From: Symbiodinium natans
Taxonomy: Eukaryota > Sar > Dinophyceae > Suessiales > Symbiodiniaceae
DNA length: 64,000 bases
Reading direction: 5' to 3'
Assembly (NCBI GenBank): GCA_905221605.1
Contig: CAJNDS010002230.1
Location: 135,001 to 199,000 of the forward strand
A program made the position numbers and the translations under genes. Of the stretch, positions 43,830-54,240 are shown one piece after another; the stretch's first letter is position 1, and the number at the start of each line of letters is the position of its first letter. The notes beneath the pieces were generated by a model. That model did no database searches, was not told the DNA's origin, and saw nothing but the letters and a program-made list of their open reading frames with translations.

Positions 43830-46800
43830 CTAATCTCTTACATAGAAGGCCAAGTACGATCCTCGGCATATTTGATCCGAGAGGAGCATGGTGCATCTTG
43901 GCGGATCACTATCATCAGCTAGGTACGCAACTCCATCTCTCCAAAACCCCGCTCGGTAATGTCCAGAGCTCCAGTCTTCGCCGATATGGATAATGAATGC
44001 ATAGAGGCTAAAGGACACTGCTTCTGTTGAGGTTCCGTTATCTTGAAACATTGGCATCTCAAGAACTGTGTCCAGCGCTTGTGGGCGGGAAGTTTTGATT
44101 TGCTGATCAAATCTTTGAATTTGTAGGCAAATGAGTCTTGTATCTGGAAGCAAGGCAAACACACTACCCCTGTTCGTCCATTGTGTTACTGATTGCTGTA
44201 GAGTCGAGGGTCCATCCGGCGGCTCGGGTAGATACAGAATCAAGCCACCTTTTTCCTCAACACTTATGCGTTCCTCCGGTGCTGAGATATGAACTCGCGC
44301 CTCCCATTTATCTGATGAAAGATCTGGAATACGCTGAGAGATATGCAACAGAAATTGAGATGCATCCTCCTGCCTGGGTCGTAATCGCCATCCTGCTAGC
44401 AGCGGACGAAGATGTCGCAACCTCCGAACATCCGCATGAGAGGATCTGCCATTCAGGGAACCTATTTCCGTTAGGATGGAATTTAAAGAAGGATCTGGGA
44501 ACAGTCCGTCTGACAAGAGAGAGATAAGGATATGAACGACCGTGTGTGCATAGCACAGTTGATGCGGATTATGATAAGCTAGACGCCAGGCAGCGTCTTG
44601 CATGGAAGCTGTGGGAGGTGCAGTGGTTGAACGACCCGAGACGCGTGCAGTGTATGTCAGCAAAGAAGCTCGGCTGCTGGAGGAAGCCTCCTGGGAGGAA
44701 GCCTCCCTTCCTCTCACCTGGCTAATTGGAGGATCTGCACTGAAGAGATCTGGCAGCTCCATAGGCTTGGCACAAGCTGCACTCATGGCGTATGTCTGAA
44801 GCAGAACCACACATTGCTCTGCATGGCGTACTGGAGCATCTACCACAATGCGACAATACCTACATTCCTCTTTTTTGTGCAGGAGGCGCTTATGTGTTCG
44901 CATGTTGGCAAGAATGGATGCCGAGGATTGTGCCCAGAAAGCGGGATGAGCTTTCTGAATGTGCTGTTTCACTCCTTTGTGGCCAACAATGTATTGCCCA
45001 CAGAGACTGCAGTTCGTTAATAGATGCTGAGTGACATGTCTCTTTTTTAGTAGAAGATCAGGATCCTTCTTAAGTTGTTCCTGCACACTAGACTGATAGA
45101 TCATAGCTATGCTTTCTGAGCTTGTACAGGATTTGGCTCGTTTTTTCAGCTCGTGCAGCTGAGGGCAAATGCCTGACTCCACATGTCTGCGAAGTTGATG
45201 CATTGTGCGCAACTGCCTGTTGCATGCCGCACATTGCGGAAGTCCTTTGCAGCTATGCACAGTGACCTGAAATTTTGGGCCTAGCTGATTCGCACGCTGT
45301 CCTCCATGCTTCACCAGAGTATGTTGCTGAAGACCCTTAGCGCTGGAAAATTTCCGATCGCACAGAGAGCACGGTACCTCCTGGTCTGCCTCGGTCAGGT
45401 CCAAATGCATGCTCTGAAGCTCCTGTTGCAGCGCAACAATCCTACCTCTAAGTCCCAGATACCACTGTATGTTCTGATCCGGGTTGTACTTCTGACAGGC
45501 ATCTAGTGCGTCTTGATAGTTTTTCATCTGGCTGATCAAAACTGCTTGAGGAGTCTGAACCTTATATTGCTCGAACAGAGTCTTCGTGTCAATATGGCTG
45601 TAGTGCTGATGTTGCTTAAAGATGGATCTTAGCATCCTCGAGTATTTACTCTGAAGCTTCTGAAGACCTGATGAGGTGATGCCAGTGGCCACAAGCCCAT
45701 GCAAGAGTGAGGATTCCACATAGACCCTCCAGATCTCCAACTTCTTTGAAGCCTCCAAGGCCTTAGTGGAGCACAGGATGTGTCGAAGTAGCTCAAACTT
45801 GCCTTGAGCTTGGGCGATCCTATAGTCAACAGTCTGGTCTTTGTAGGATCCATAGCTGAGCTGCACCCCTAGATATGTTAGTTTGTGATGAATCGGAATC
45901 TTATGTCCTGAGGGAAGGACGATGTGCAACTGCTTCTCTTTGCGCATAGTGTGCTTCTTGCGAAAGATGGACTGCTGAGTGCCCTGAACCATTAGCAAGG
46001 CTTTGGACTTCGTTGGATTGACTTCCAGCCCCACGTCCTCAAGAGACTGAAAGAGAGCCTCTATTCTGAGCAGGACTTTCTGAAGTTCAGGAAAGCTCGA
46101 GAAGGTTTCCTGGAGCAGGAAATCGTCTGCAAAGACTGTTAGGATGTCCCTAGCTTGCTTGCTATCTGGGCCCCATTTCTGCTCCATTCTGCTCATGACT
46201 AGAAGTGTCAGCGCAGACCACAATGCCGGGGCTAGCTTGCAACCTTGTTTGATTCCTGAAGAAGTGGGAACTTGAATCTCTAGTCCACTTGTGCCCATGT
46301 TGTAGGAGGTCTCACTGTGTAGTTGAACTACCAGTTCTTTCGTAACAGGGTCTGTTCCCAGGCGATCCAAGGCAGCTAGCAGCTCATGTCTATTAACAGA
46401 ATCAAAAGCTTTGCTCAGATCAACCGAAATAGTAAGTGCCCCTGACAGCTGAGCCTGCCTGGCCCCGCGTTGGGACTTGTGCAGGTCCCTGCGATGCACT
46501 TGACGGAGCTGCTGCACGAAATCAAGGTGCTGACATGCTTTCGCGATGGCGTCCCGCACCCCCCTCTGCCTGATGTAGGCAAATTGAGGCTGAAGCTGTG
46601 AGCTCTCCTGCAGTGCTGGTGCAATGCGAGTCTTCACTGCGCCTGCTAGCACTTTGCCTGGCACGCTGATGACTCCTATGGGCCTCAGGTTTTTCATGGC
46701 GGTGGCTGGCTTGCCCGGCTTGGGGATCCATGCAATTCGAGGGTCCTTTAGATAAGGGGAAATTTCAGATTGGGACACCTCAGAGTTGATTAGACCTGCT

Positions 46801-46990
46801 ATGTGTTCGTGGGCTTCAGGACCTAGACTCTTCCAGGCTGATACTGGGGCTGAGGTGCTGGGGACTGCTTTCCCCACTGGCACTGTCTTGATTTGTGAGG
46901 ATACCTGCAAGGCGGTGATCGCTGCTCTGGGCACAGCAGCTACTGAGTGCAAAGGAGAACTTTTGGAGAAGATTTGACTCGAGTATTAGG
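43830..46990 (-). CDS. LINE ORF: reverse transcriptase, C2H2 fingers, USP-like protease
   Basis: 1040 residues from the first in-frame Met (46952). RT blocks in order: WIPKPGKPATAMKNLRPIG (about 75-95), motif A SVDLSKAFDSVNRHE (176-190), motif B TSSGIKQGCKLAPALWS (230-246), motif C VFADDF (273-278), then HKLTYLGVQLS. All three catalytic aspartates are present. Next come C2H2-type fingers (CSLCDRKFSSAKGLQQH, CAACNRQLRTMHQLRRH, CSLCGQYIVGHKGVKQH). The last 270 residues match the ubiquitin-specific protease (C19) pattern: Cys box NPHQLCYAHTVVHIL (about 780) and His box HIGEDWSSGHYRAGFW (about 990). The frame overlaps the endonuclease frame at 46816-46990, so one product would need a frameshift near the CCAAAAG at about 46960. 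Confidence 0.9.
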
Positions 46991-48594
46991 TTGACTCTCT
47001 GCACTGGGCGCCACGGAGCAAGTTTCCTGAGAGTATGAGCCAGTTTGTGGGATTGTTGCCTTTTATCTTCCTGGGCTTGTAGAAGCAACTGCTCTTGCTT
47101 CTCTAGCTTTCTTTGTTTTTGCTGTTTTTTGAAAGTCCGCGCCTCCTCCTTGATGTCCTCCACAAGCTTCTGGCATTCTGAATTATGCTCGGTTCCAGCC
47201 CTCTTGTGCGCCTGGATTTGCCGCACTTTCTTCCAGTATTCCTGATGAATAGGACCTGCTACTGGCTGAGACTTGCGTGGAGGAGGATAGTGCTCAGCTG
47301 ATACACTAACCATCACTTCATCCAGTTCTTGCCAAGACGGTCTCACTTGCATTGTCCTCACCACTGCTTCCGTCAGACGATGTGAGTATGCCTGCCAGTT
47401 GTCATCTTTCCGCCGAAAGCTCGCATCCAGGGCTGTGGCATCAAACGGCCGTGGCTTGCTGGGTGTAGGACTGTAAGGAGGAATGAACAGAGTGGCTCGC
47501 ACTGGAAAGTGTTTTGATCCATCTCTGTAGGCAGCCACAGGAAAGTTCTTATCCGAGTAGGCCTCCTTGGATCTCCTCCGAGCATCGTGCAGTCTGACCA
47601 GCAAAAAATCGATCTGAGAGGAATATGTGCCATCACTGTTAGCATACGTACTGCGATGGCCAGAAGCCCATGTGTTCAGCGCAGTTAGTCCACAGGATTT
47701 GCAGAGCGAGGGCAGTGTCTTCACATCCGCATTTGCAAACCGTACTCGATGAGGCACACTTGGTCCGATATGAGGACGTTCAGTCACCGCATGCGCATTG
47801 AAATCCCCAGCCACAATCAAGAAGTCACGTTGTGGGACTCTCTGTATTCGATTTTCGAGCTGTGTCATCACGTCCTTTCTCCTGCCTCTGTTTTCCGTCT
47901 TCGAGAGCTTTGAATCCCAGACGTGCTGGTACAGGTTCAGGAGATGTATTCTGGATCTCTGCCACGGGATCATGACGTGCTGCAAATGCCCTGGAACTAT
48001 GGAAGTGCTGCGAATTTCTGAAAGAGGAGCCAGTGAGCTATGCACCAAGACAACCAGGCCAGCCTTGTGTCTGCTTGTTGAGCCACAGGTTAGGACTGAC
48101 CACGGGCCTGAGCTGTAGACCTGGTCCTGCTGCCAATGCGATTCCTGCAGGAAAACGATTTTGATGTTCTTGTACTCTGTTGTTGCCAAAAGGGCCAGAA
48201 TCTCGTTCCAAACTCGACTTGTAATTGAGCCTGCGTTCCAAGTAAGGACTTCCATGTCAAATTTGTGATGGATCTGTCTGTTCGGTTGAAAAGAACGCCT
48301 CTCCGCTTTCGCAGGTGACGCGAATTGTCCTTCATGAGCTCCTAGAGCCTGAGCTGTCAGAAGACGGCCTTTGTAAAGTGCTGCTCCCTTCGCCAGGGCA
48401 ACTTTACAAGCTCTTTGGTAGCTTCGCTTGCCGGTTTTGTTCATGGTTAGCTGACTTCGCTGCGCATGCTGCTCAGCTTCATCGGGGGGCGCTACTTCCC
48501 GAAACCCTCGATTCTGATCCATGGCTGGACCCTGGGACTTGGGACCCAGGCACCCAAGAAAGCTCGCTACGGCTACGAGAAATAAAATCCTCAT
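46816..48594 (-). CDS. LINE ORF: APE-type endonuclease
   Basis: The frame begins at ATG 48594 beside the (TTG)n tract (hydrophobic MRILFLVAVASFLGCLG) with later Mets at 48522 and 48444. Endonuclease blocks in order: EVLTWNAGSI, FLQESHW (catalytic Glu), GLVVLVHSSL, LIVAGDFNAH (Asp-Asn pair), SSQIDFLLV. A terminal SDH is not clear. A Lys/Gln-rich helical linker (KKQQKQRKLEKQEQ) follows and should lead into the RT domain. It ends at 46816 in a different frame from the RT. Nicks target DNA to prime reverse transcription in the nucleus. Confidence 0.88.
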   Translation of the reverse strand: MRILFLVAVASFLGCLGPKSQGPAMDQNRGFREVAPPDEAEQHAQRSQLTMNKTGKRSYQRACKVALAKGAALYKGRLLTAQALGAHEGQFASPAKAERRSFQPNRQIHHKFDMEVLTWNAGSITSRVWNEILALLATTEYKNIKIVFLQESHWQQDQVYSSGPWSVLTCGSTSRHKAGLVVLVHSSLAPLSEIRSTSIVPGHLQHVMIPWQRSRIHLLNLYQHVWDSKLSKTENRGRRKDVMTQLENRIQRVPQRDFLIVAGDFNAHAVTERPHIGPSVPHRVRFANADVKTLPSLCKSCGLTALNTWASGHRSTYANSDGTYSSQIDFLLVRLHDARRRSKEAYSDKNFPVAAYRDGSKHFPVRATLFIPPYSPTPSKPRPFDATALDASFRRKDDNWQAYSHRLTEAVVRTMQVRPSWQELDEVMVSVSAEHYPPPRKSQPVAGPIHQEYWKKVRQIQAHKRAGTEHNSECQKLVEDIKEEARTFKKQQKQRKLEKQEQLLLQAQEDKRQQSHKLAHTLRKLAPWRPVQRVNLILESNLLQKFSFALSSCCAQSSDHRLAGILTNQDSASGESSPQHLSPSISLEESRS

Positions 48595-48610
48595 CTTGGG
48601 CCAGAATCTT

Positions 48611-49420
<810 letters not shown>

Positions 49421-49462
49421 GGTTCAGTTTGCTGGAGGCGACCTCACTCGCATACTGGAACC
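49421..49462 (-). promoter_or_regulatory. Cassette hairpin HP1 (3' of ORF A)
   Basis: Arms GGTTCAGTTTGC and GCATACTGGAACC (one bulge, one mismatch) around core TGGAGGCGACCTCACTC. The TGA stop of ORF A (49446-49444) lies in the core. Confidence 0.85.
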
Positions 49463-50736
49463 AGGCTGGTTGTCCGATATGGGGACGCCAGAATGGCAGC
49501 TTCTCGGGCCCGAAAGAGGGACCGAAGCTGTCTACGATGAGAAGAGGTGAGCATCTTGAACACAATTGCGTACGGCTTGTACTCTTCGTAGATGTCATCA
49601 TAGAGCGGATTGATGATTTGGTAGAAGCGGAGAGCCATGCTGTTCTGGAAGTCTTGAGAATGATCCTCCGGGTTAGGAATGCCAACAGTAGCTCGAAACG
49701 CAGAGTTGATCTGCTTGAGCAAGGCATCCTCGAAGAGCTCCAGGAGTTCACCTCGCGAGATCACCGTGTCCATGATCATGGATCGAATCCAGGAAACTTC
49801 CTCTGCACTGATTTCTCGAAGCAGCCACTGCCTGTACGTGACCAGATCCTCGCGAATTTGGTCCTGGTAGTGCGGAAGATGAGGCAACAGAGCCAGGAGA
49901 TGTTGGTCGTAGGACAAAGCATTGAGGTGATGGTCCTGATGTTGAAAGCGCCATCCGTTCTTAACTGGCGATGCCCCTTCGGTGGAAGAAGAGACTTTGA
50001 GCAGCTGCTGCACCCGGTATACTGTGGAGGCTCGCCTTAGCGCCTGCAGGTCGAAGTAGTGAAGGTCCAGTTTCTTGTCATCGTGCAGACGAAGATTATC
50101 AGGGAAGTAGTCCGAGCCTTGTCCTGGAGCATGCGATGGCTGTGACTGCTCAATGCCTGAGAGTAGGCGTGGAGTTGACGATCGCATGAGAAGGTGTAGA
50201 TGTGACAGGGCGTTGGCAATCATAAAGTGCACCTCACCCTGTCCAAAGTGGCGCGTCAGGTACGTCCAGATGCGCTGGGTGGTAGGCTCCGCGTCTTCGA
50301 GCTGGAAGGAGTTCTGGCCAGGACCATCATTGGTGTAGTCCCGAATCGCCTGAGAGATGAAGAGGAGCTGGCGCTTCTGATGGTACGTCGGAGTAGGAGA
50401 GCGAGGCTCTGTCAGCATCATCTCTTCATGCTTCCGTTTTGCGGCCAAATTGCGGGGCGCAGTTTTGGGAAGGTAGAGCCGCAACTCTCCCATGTGCAAG
50501 TGAACCTTCTCCGCGAGCAGCTTCAAGAAGCTGCAAACACGCGAAGCTATCCGTATCTGACGGTTCGAGTGTTGGATCGCCTCCCCCGCAGAGGTGCGTG
50601 AGGATGCCAGGTCAAGATTGCTCGCTGTGGCGGCGCCAGCCGGAGTTGTAGGGTAAACCGGCAGCGGTAGGAAAAGAGATTCAAGGAGTACCTCCATTGC
50701 CTGTTCGCGGCTGAGGACGGGGCGAAGGTCTGCCAT
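49444..50736 (-). CDS. Cassette ORF A, conserved protein of unknown function (family of four)
   Basis: 430 residues from ATG 50736, 20 bases after HP2; an open extension upstream exists but crosses the hairpin. Paralogous to C (about two thirds identical by eye) and more distantly to B and D. Conserved blocks: MEVLLESLFLPLPVYP near the start, a basic KRKHEE patch that could be a nuclear signal, IRDYTNDGPGQNSF (about 160), ALRRASTVYRVQQLL (about 265), a Trp-Leu-rich helix YRQWLLREIS, and FYQIINPLYDDIYEEYKP near the end. Predominantly helical, no membrane segment, no known domain. Stop is the TGA within HP1. I do not recognise the family. Confidence 0.85.
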   Translation of the reverse strand: MADLRPVLSREQAMEVLLESLFLPLPVYPTTPAGAATASNLDLASSRTSAGEAIQHSNRQIRIASRVCSFLKLLAEKVHLHMGELRLYLPKTAPRNLAAKRKHEEMMLTEPRSPTPTYHQKRQLLFISQAIRDYTNDGPGQNSFQLEDAEPTTQRIWTYLTRHFGQGEVHFMIANALSHLHLLMRSSTPRLLSGIEQSQPSHAPGQGSDYFPDNLRLHDDKKLDLHYFDLQALRRASTVYRVQQLLKVSSSTEGASPVKNGWRFQHQDHHLNALSYDQHLLALLPHLPHYQDQIREDLVTYRQWLLREISAEEVSWIRSMIMDTVISRGELLELFEDALLKQINSAFRATVGIPNPEDHSQDFQNSMALRFYQIINPLYDDIYEEYKPYAIVFKMLTSSHRRQLRSLFRAREAAILASPYRTTSLVPVCE

Positions 50737-50755
50737 GGGGCTTGGCTGGGTTGAA

Positions 50756-50787
50756 GTTCGCCAGGAGGGGACCTCACTCGTGCGAAC
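50756..50787 (-). promoter_or_regulatory. Cassette hairpin HP2 (5' of ORF A)
   Basis: Arms GTTCGC and GCGAAC around CAGGAGGGGACCTCACTCGT. Ends 19 bases before the ATG of ORF A. Confidence 0.85.
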
Positions 50788-50887
50788 CTGAGAGAAAACT
50801 TTGCGAGGAGAGCTGTGCTTAGTGAAGCCTGGCATGGGAAGATCGGAGCTACACGCTTTTTCCCGCAATTTGGGAAGATAGTGCAGT

Positions 50888-50912
50888 GAACAGGAGGGGA
50901 CCTCACTCGTTT
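50888..50912 (-). promoter_or_regulatory. Cassette hairpin HP3 (3' of ORF B, weak arms)
   Basis: Perfect core AGGAGGGGACCTCACTC but arms pair over only 3 bp (AAC/GTT). The core TGA is in register with ORF B, which stops earlier at a TAG (50939). Confidence 0.6.
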
Positions 50913-50938
50913 GGAAGGCTATGGTGCTCGGACAGTCT

Positions 50939-52177
50939 CTAGCCCCGAATTTTGTCGTCTAGCGTCTGCTTCAGACGTTGACGGTGTCGAACGAGGAGCA
51001 GAGTCAGCGCCACAGCAAAGTTCTTATAGTCATCATAGACCTGGTCATGGAGCGGGGAAAGAATTGCGATGACTCCTTGTGCCTGCTCGAGATCTCCTTG
51101 GTCCCCTCCATATCTGTGTCGTATTTGTTGCCAGAGACTGTCAGCAAAGTAGCGATGGAGAGTGTCTCTAGGTAGAAGCTGACTCACTACCATGTTGCGC
51201 ACCCACAAGAAGTCTTCATCGGACAGAGGGGTTGACAGCCATAGGCGGTACAGTGTCAGGATCTCTCGGAGTGTCTCCTGATAGTGCGGGATCATGGAAA
51301 CCAGTTTGGTGTGGTAGTCCTCGTAGTCAAGCTTTGAGAGATCACGGTCTTGTTCAAGGAATTCCCAGCCATCGCGGATCTGTTCGCTGGCCGATGTAGG
51401 TGTGGAGGCCGTAATAGTCCGCAGTTGTTGCAGTAGGCGAAGCTGAAGTGATGCTCTTTTGAGCGTTCTGAAATCGTATGCGTCAAGATCAAGCTGATGA
51501 GGGTCTTGAAGCCGGAGGCCTAGGGGAAAGTATTTTTGGCCTTGCCAGTGCTCCTCCGTCGTTTGGGGATGCAGCTGGAGTAGGTTCCGTTGATGTGCTG
51601 GAGTGAATTCAGACTGCAGAATGACCTTGGCCTGCTCCAGAGTTCGGAGCAGAATGGCATTCAGCTCTGACTGCGAGAACCTCCTGGTGAGATAATGCCA
51701 GGTTAAAGCGCTGGCCTGATCGGCATCGGACGTACTAAAGGATGGCGAGCCTGCTCCGTCATTTGTGTAGTTTTGGATCATGAGGGTGAGGTACATGATT
51801 TGCTGGCGCTGGAGGGGCCCCATATTCGGGGGCAGGTGCACTGAAGTCGGCTCGTCGTCAATGTGCTTGCGCTTACCTGCCAAGGTACACGGGCTAGCCT
51901 CAAGGGGCAGGGCAGTGTGTCTTCCCTCGCGCCAGGCTAGGTGCCGATCCAAGTGACATATGAAGCTGCAGAGACGTGATGCTACTCGCATGCTTCGTTC
52001 TGCCATGGGTGCAAGGTCTTCTGTAGTGAAGATGAGCCTCCTCGGGGTGAGATGAGTATTTGCTGAGGTAGATGTGACCATGTGCTCACTGATGCCGCAA
52101 GGTAGGTAGATGGTCGTTGGGACGTGGAGCGACTTCAGGAGAATCTCGAGCAGAACCTCGCGAGACGGTGAAGGCAT
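50939..52177 (-). CDS. Cassette ORF B, paralogue of A
   Basis: 412 residues from ATG 52177, which directly follows HP4. Aligns with A and C along its length: LLEILLKSLHVPTTIYLP, basic AGKRKHIDDEP, IQNYTNDGAGSPSF, LKRASLQLRLLQQL, YRLWLSTPLSDEDFLWVRN, ILSPLHDQVYDDYKNFA. Divergence is much larger than between A and C, and differences spare these blocks, which suggests selection on protein. It ends at TAG 50939, but the same frame continues 12 codons to the GAG-TGA of HP3, so the TAG may be a recent shortening. Function unknown. Confidence 0.85.
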   Translation of the reverse strand: MPSPSREVLLEILLKSLHVPTTIYLPCGISEHMVTSTSANTHLTPRRLIFTTEDLAPMAERSMRVASRLCSFICHLDRHLAWREGRHTALPLEASPCTLAGKRKHIDDEPTSVHLPPNMGPLQRQQIMYLTLMIQNYTNDGAGSPSFSTSDADQASALTWHYLTRRFSQSELNAILLRTLEQAKVILQSEFTPAHQRNLLQLHPQTTEEHWQGQKYFPLGLRLQDPHQLDLDAYDFRTLKRASLQLRLLQQLRTITASTPTSASEQIRDGWEFLEQDRDLSKLDYEDYHTKLVSMIPHYQETLREILTLYRLWLSTPLSDEDFLWVRNMVVSQLLPRDTLHRYFADSLWQQIRHRYGGDQGDLEQAQGVIAILSPLHDQVYDDYKNFAVALTLLLVRHRQRLKQTLDDKIRG

Positions 52178-52218
52178 GGCTGGCTTGCTAGCCGGGGGGA
52201 GACCTCACGTGGTCAGCC
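52178..52218 (-). promoter_or_regulatory. Cassette hairpin HP4 (5' of ORF B, degenerate)
   Basis: GGCTG and CAGCC arms with a nested GGCTnnnnnnnAGCC; the core is altered to GGGGGGAGACCTCACGT. Abuts the ATG of B. Confidence 0.55.
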
Positions 52219-52506
52219 TGTGTAAAGAGGCTGAGCCCGGCTGTGGTAAGCTTCAATGAAAGCAGAAAGCTGCAGACTTGAATGTTTTAGCATGTGAATC
52301 AGGCAGGGCTGAGGCATTGGCACGGCATCAAGCTCCAACTCTATCTGCAAGAAGACCTTATTGTCGGAGCATGCCGCAGTAATCATAGTGAGAAAGGACT
52401 TTGCTGCAGTTTGAGAGGCAGGAGACTTTTCCGCTGCTTATGACTTGGCGTGCAAGAGGCTGGTGGTGTCCCTGGTTGGACAGAGACGTTGCTAACCTGA
52501 TGCTCT

Positions 52507-52537
52507 GCTTTGCAGGAGGGGACCTCACAAGCAAAGC
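52507..52537 (-). promoter_or_regulatory. Cassette hairpin HP5 (3' of ORF C)
   Basis: Arms GCTTTGC and GCAAAGC, perfect over 7 bp, around AGGAGGGGACCTCACAA. Eleven bases after the stop of C. Confidence 0.9.
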
Positions 52538-52547
52538 TGCTGGCAGG

Positions 52548-53826
52548 CTAGGGTGCAAAAAGGCGAAGCAAGGACTGGTGCCTCTCGTGCGACAAAGTGC
52601 GATGAAGTGATCGAACCCGTTGGCGGTTCAGGGGAGTGAGCATCTTATAGACGATCGCAAACGGTTTGCTCCTCGTAGACGTCATCATGTAGAGGATTGA
52701 TGATTTGGTAGAAGCGAAGAGCCATGCTATTTTGGCAGTTCGGAGTGGAATCAACGGGGTGAGGAGACTCAGCACTGGCCTGAAGTGTATGGTTGACCTG
52801 CTTGAGGAGAGCATGTTCGAAGAGTTCCCGGAGTTCGCCTCTCGAGACTGCCGACTCTAAAAGTGTATCGCGGGTCCAGGCCGTCTCCTCTTCAGTGATG
52901 TCACGTAGGAGCCATTGCCTGTACATCACCAGATTCTCTCGGATTTGGTCCTGGTAGTCCGGGAGGTGTGGCAGCAAGGCCTGGAGATGCTTGTCATAGG
53001 GTAATGAGTCGAGATGTTGCGCTTGTTGCTGGAAGCGCCAGCCATTGGTTACAGGTGACTCTCCGCCCGGGGTTGAGTGAGATATCTTGAGAAGCTGCTG
53101 TACTCGATATATCGTCGACGCACGCCTGAGTGCCTGAAGGTCGGGGTATTGGAGATCCAAGTGTTTGTCTTCGGGCAGGCCTAGATGTGGGGGAAAATAA
53201 CCCTGACCTTGTCCCGGAGCCAAGGACGGCTGCGACTGCTCCATGCTTGATATCAGACATGGTGTCGCCGACCTCATCAGGAGGTGGAGATGCGACAAGG
53301 CGGTGTCTATCATAAAGTTGACCTCTCCTTTGGCAAAGTGGCGTGTTAGGTACGTCCAAATTCGCAGTGTGGTATTCTCCGCATCTTCGAGTTGAAAGGA
53401 GTTTTGACCTGGGCCATCGTTCGTGTAGTCCCTGATTGACTGAGATATGAAAATGAGCTGACGCCGCCGAAGATAAGTCAGAGTGTTCTCCTGAGGCTCG
53501 TGGAGCATCATTTCCTCGTGCTTGCGTTTGGTTGCTAGCTGTCGAGTGGCAGTCTTGGGGAGGTAGAGTCGAAGGTCACCCAGTCTCCAGTTGACTTTCT
53601 CCGTGAGCAGTTTCATGAAGCTGCAGGTGCGGGAAGCTATGCGTATCTGACGGTCTGAGTGCCGGAGGGCGTCGTCCGCCGGGATACGTGTAGATGCCAT
53701 GTGTATGGTGCTGGCCGCGTGGTCTCCCGAGTAGGATGCAGGGTAAACCGGAAGCGGTAGGAAAAGGGATTCCAGAAGCACCTCCATGGTTTTGTCCCTG
53801 CTCAGCACCGGAGGGAGGGCCTCCAT
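52548..53826 (-). CDS. Cassette ORF C, paralogue of A, with a frameshift near the 3' end
   Basis: ATG 53826, eight bases after HP6. Closest relative of A: MEVLLESLFLPLPVYP, ATKRKHEEMML, IRDYTNDGPGQNSF, ALRRASTIYRVQQLLK, YRQWLLRDIT. The frame runs to about 52680 (DDVYEE), where two bases are missing relative to A (TAC reduced to C before AAA); the following frame continues the family sequence (KPFAIVYKMLTP) to a TAG at 52548. So this copy is either recently broken or the base call is wrong. Function unknown. Confidence 0.8.
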
Positions 53827-53834
53827 GGTCAGGC

Positions 53835-53863
53835 TCATACAGGAGGGGACCTCACTCGTATGA
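53835..53863 (-). promoter_or_regulatory. Cassette hairpin HP6 (5' of ORF C)
   Basis: Arms TCATAC and GTATGA, perfect, around AGGAGGGGACCTCACTC. Confidence 0.9.
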
Positions 53864-54215
53864 AGGCTCTGATGTTAGCCGGAGCAAACACAGCTGCCAT
53901 GGTGCTTTGAAGCCGAAGGTAAGCAACCAGGAGATGAAGTTTACTAAGGAAGGCCTCTCTCGGGCTAAGCTGCAGGGGTGGGATTGCGCAGCAGAGTTCA
54001 AGCTTAAGATGGGCAGAGCTGAGGCGCTGGCACTGGCGCATGTTTACCTCTTTCTGGTTAAAGACCTGAGGATCGGCACGGAGAGGGGTGAGACGGTCAA
54101 TACTTGCGTTTGGGAGAAGCACAGAGTGACGGGAATAAATTCTCCTTTGTCTCTCAGCAGCAAGCGTCGTCGGTCTTCTTGTGAGGAAGAAGATGATTAG
54201 GTTAGTGAAGTGACC

Positions 54216-54240
54216 GACCAGGAGGGGACCTCACTCGGTC
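54216..54240 (-). promoter_or_regulatory. Cassette hairpin HP7 (3' of ORF D)
   Basis: Arms GACC and GGTC around AGGAGGGGACCTCACTC; the TGA stop of D (54233-54231) is in the core. Confidence 0.75.
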
